Source: Pseudomonas oryzagri
Lineage (GTDB): Bacteria; Pseudomonadota; Gammaproteobacteria; Pseudomonadales; Pseudomonadaceae
NCBI RefSeq assembly: GCF_020831405.1
Contig: NZ_JAJHPU010000019.1
Location: 62,001 to 126,000 of the forward strand
Direction: 5' to 3'
DNA: 64,000 bases
The notes under the pieces were generated by a model, which was given only the letters and a program-made list of their open reading frames with translations, did not search any database and was not told the DNA's origin. The first letter of the stretch is position 1. Every line of letters starts with the position of its first letter. A program made the position numbers and the translations under genes. Below are positions 63,968 to 64,000 of the stretch, one piece after another.

Positions 63968-64000
63968 ACAGTCGCTTGCCCGGCCGGACCTACCTGTACT
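63964..64000 (+). CDS. Start of the next operon gene (cut by window end)
   Basis: The ATG overlaps the AlaX-type stop (ATGA) and the frame reads MNSRLPGRTYLY to the end of the window. The function cannot be told. Confidence 0.55.
   Translation, partial: MNSRLPGRTYLY

Noticed and set aside
1-64000. CRISPR arrays, tRNA or rRNA genes, prophage or transposase genes
   Set aside because: No regularly spaced repeats, no tRNA cloverleaf arms or rRNA-like stretches, and no transposase or integrase motifs were noticed on reading both strands; a dedicated scan was not possible.

Overview
The window is a high-GC bacterial chromosome segment, densely coded on both strands. It most likely comes from a Pseudomonas species other than P. 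aeruginosa. The evidence is the close match of remembered Pseudomonas or enterobacterial proteins (CysI followed by a DUF934 protein, SpeC, AhpF, YcaC, CioAB, AroP) and the typical Pseudomonas codon use. No rRNA, tRNA, CRISPR array, prophage or insertion sequence was recognised.

Layout. 1-3.3 kb: end of a SNF2 helicase, a 2H phosphoesterase-like protein and ornithine decarboxylase (speC, minus strand). 3.3-10.7 kb: a DUF1275 membrane protein, then an overlapping four-gene efflux operon (HlyD adaptor, RbbA-like ATPase-ATPase-permease fusion, ABC-2 permease, TolC-like channel). 10.7-16.3 kb: phhB, a family-39 glycosyltransferase, aroP, a MATE transporter, a DUF2970 protein and an unlisted 39-residue membrane peptide. 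16.3-23.1 kb: a diguanylate cyclase, cysI-DUF934, an AcuI-type reductase, sohB and an SCP2 protein. 23.3-30.1 kb: a persulfide-dioxygenase-like hydrolase with a SulP transporter, small unknown proteins around dps, and ahpF without ahpC.

30.3-37.8 kb: gene remnants (including a nitrilase start), the cyanide-insensitive oxidase genes with a DUF2474 subunit, a PepSY-PepSY-regulator-kinase operon, and three copies of a palindromic repeat. 37.8-43.0 kb: a LysR regulator divergent from a valine-catabolic operon (mmsA, mmsB, 3-hydroxyisobutyryl-CoA hydrolase, acyl-CoA dehydrogenase). 43.1-44.9 kb: a visibly AT-richer block of three small genes separated by attC-like sites, interpreted as integron gene cassettes without an integrase in the window; one encodes a DUF4062 protein.

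45.2-55.9 kb: PhzF, a DMT exporter with a divergent LysR, a GFA protein, a pyruvyl-transferase-like protein, HupE with an anchor protein, an LTA-synthase-like enzyme coupled to a beta-propeller protein, and CorA. 56-64 kb: an AT-richer ankyrin protein, ycaC, a rubrerythrin with an internal deletion next to its usual Fe-S partner, and a MocR regulator divergent from a serine-acetyltransferase-like gene, an AlaX-type editing protein and a further gene cut by the window end.

The most unusual elements are the integrase-less cassette cluster with its DUF4062 gene, the MocR/acetyltransferase/AlaX locus, the collapsed rubrerythrin and the repeat family that supplies a LysR stop codon. Functions are assigned from remembered protein families and visible motifs; no database search was run.
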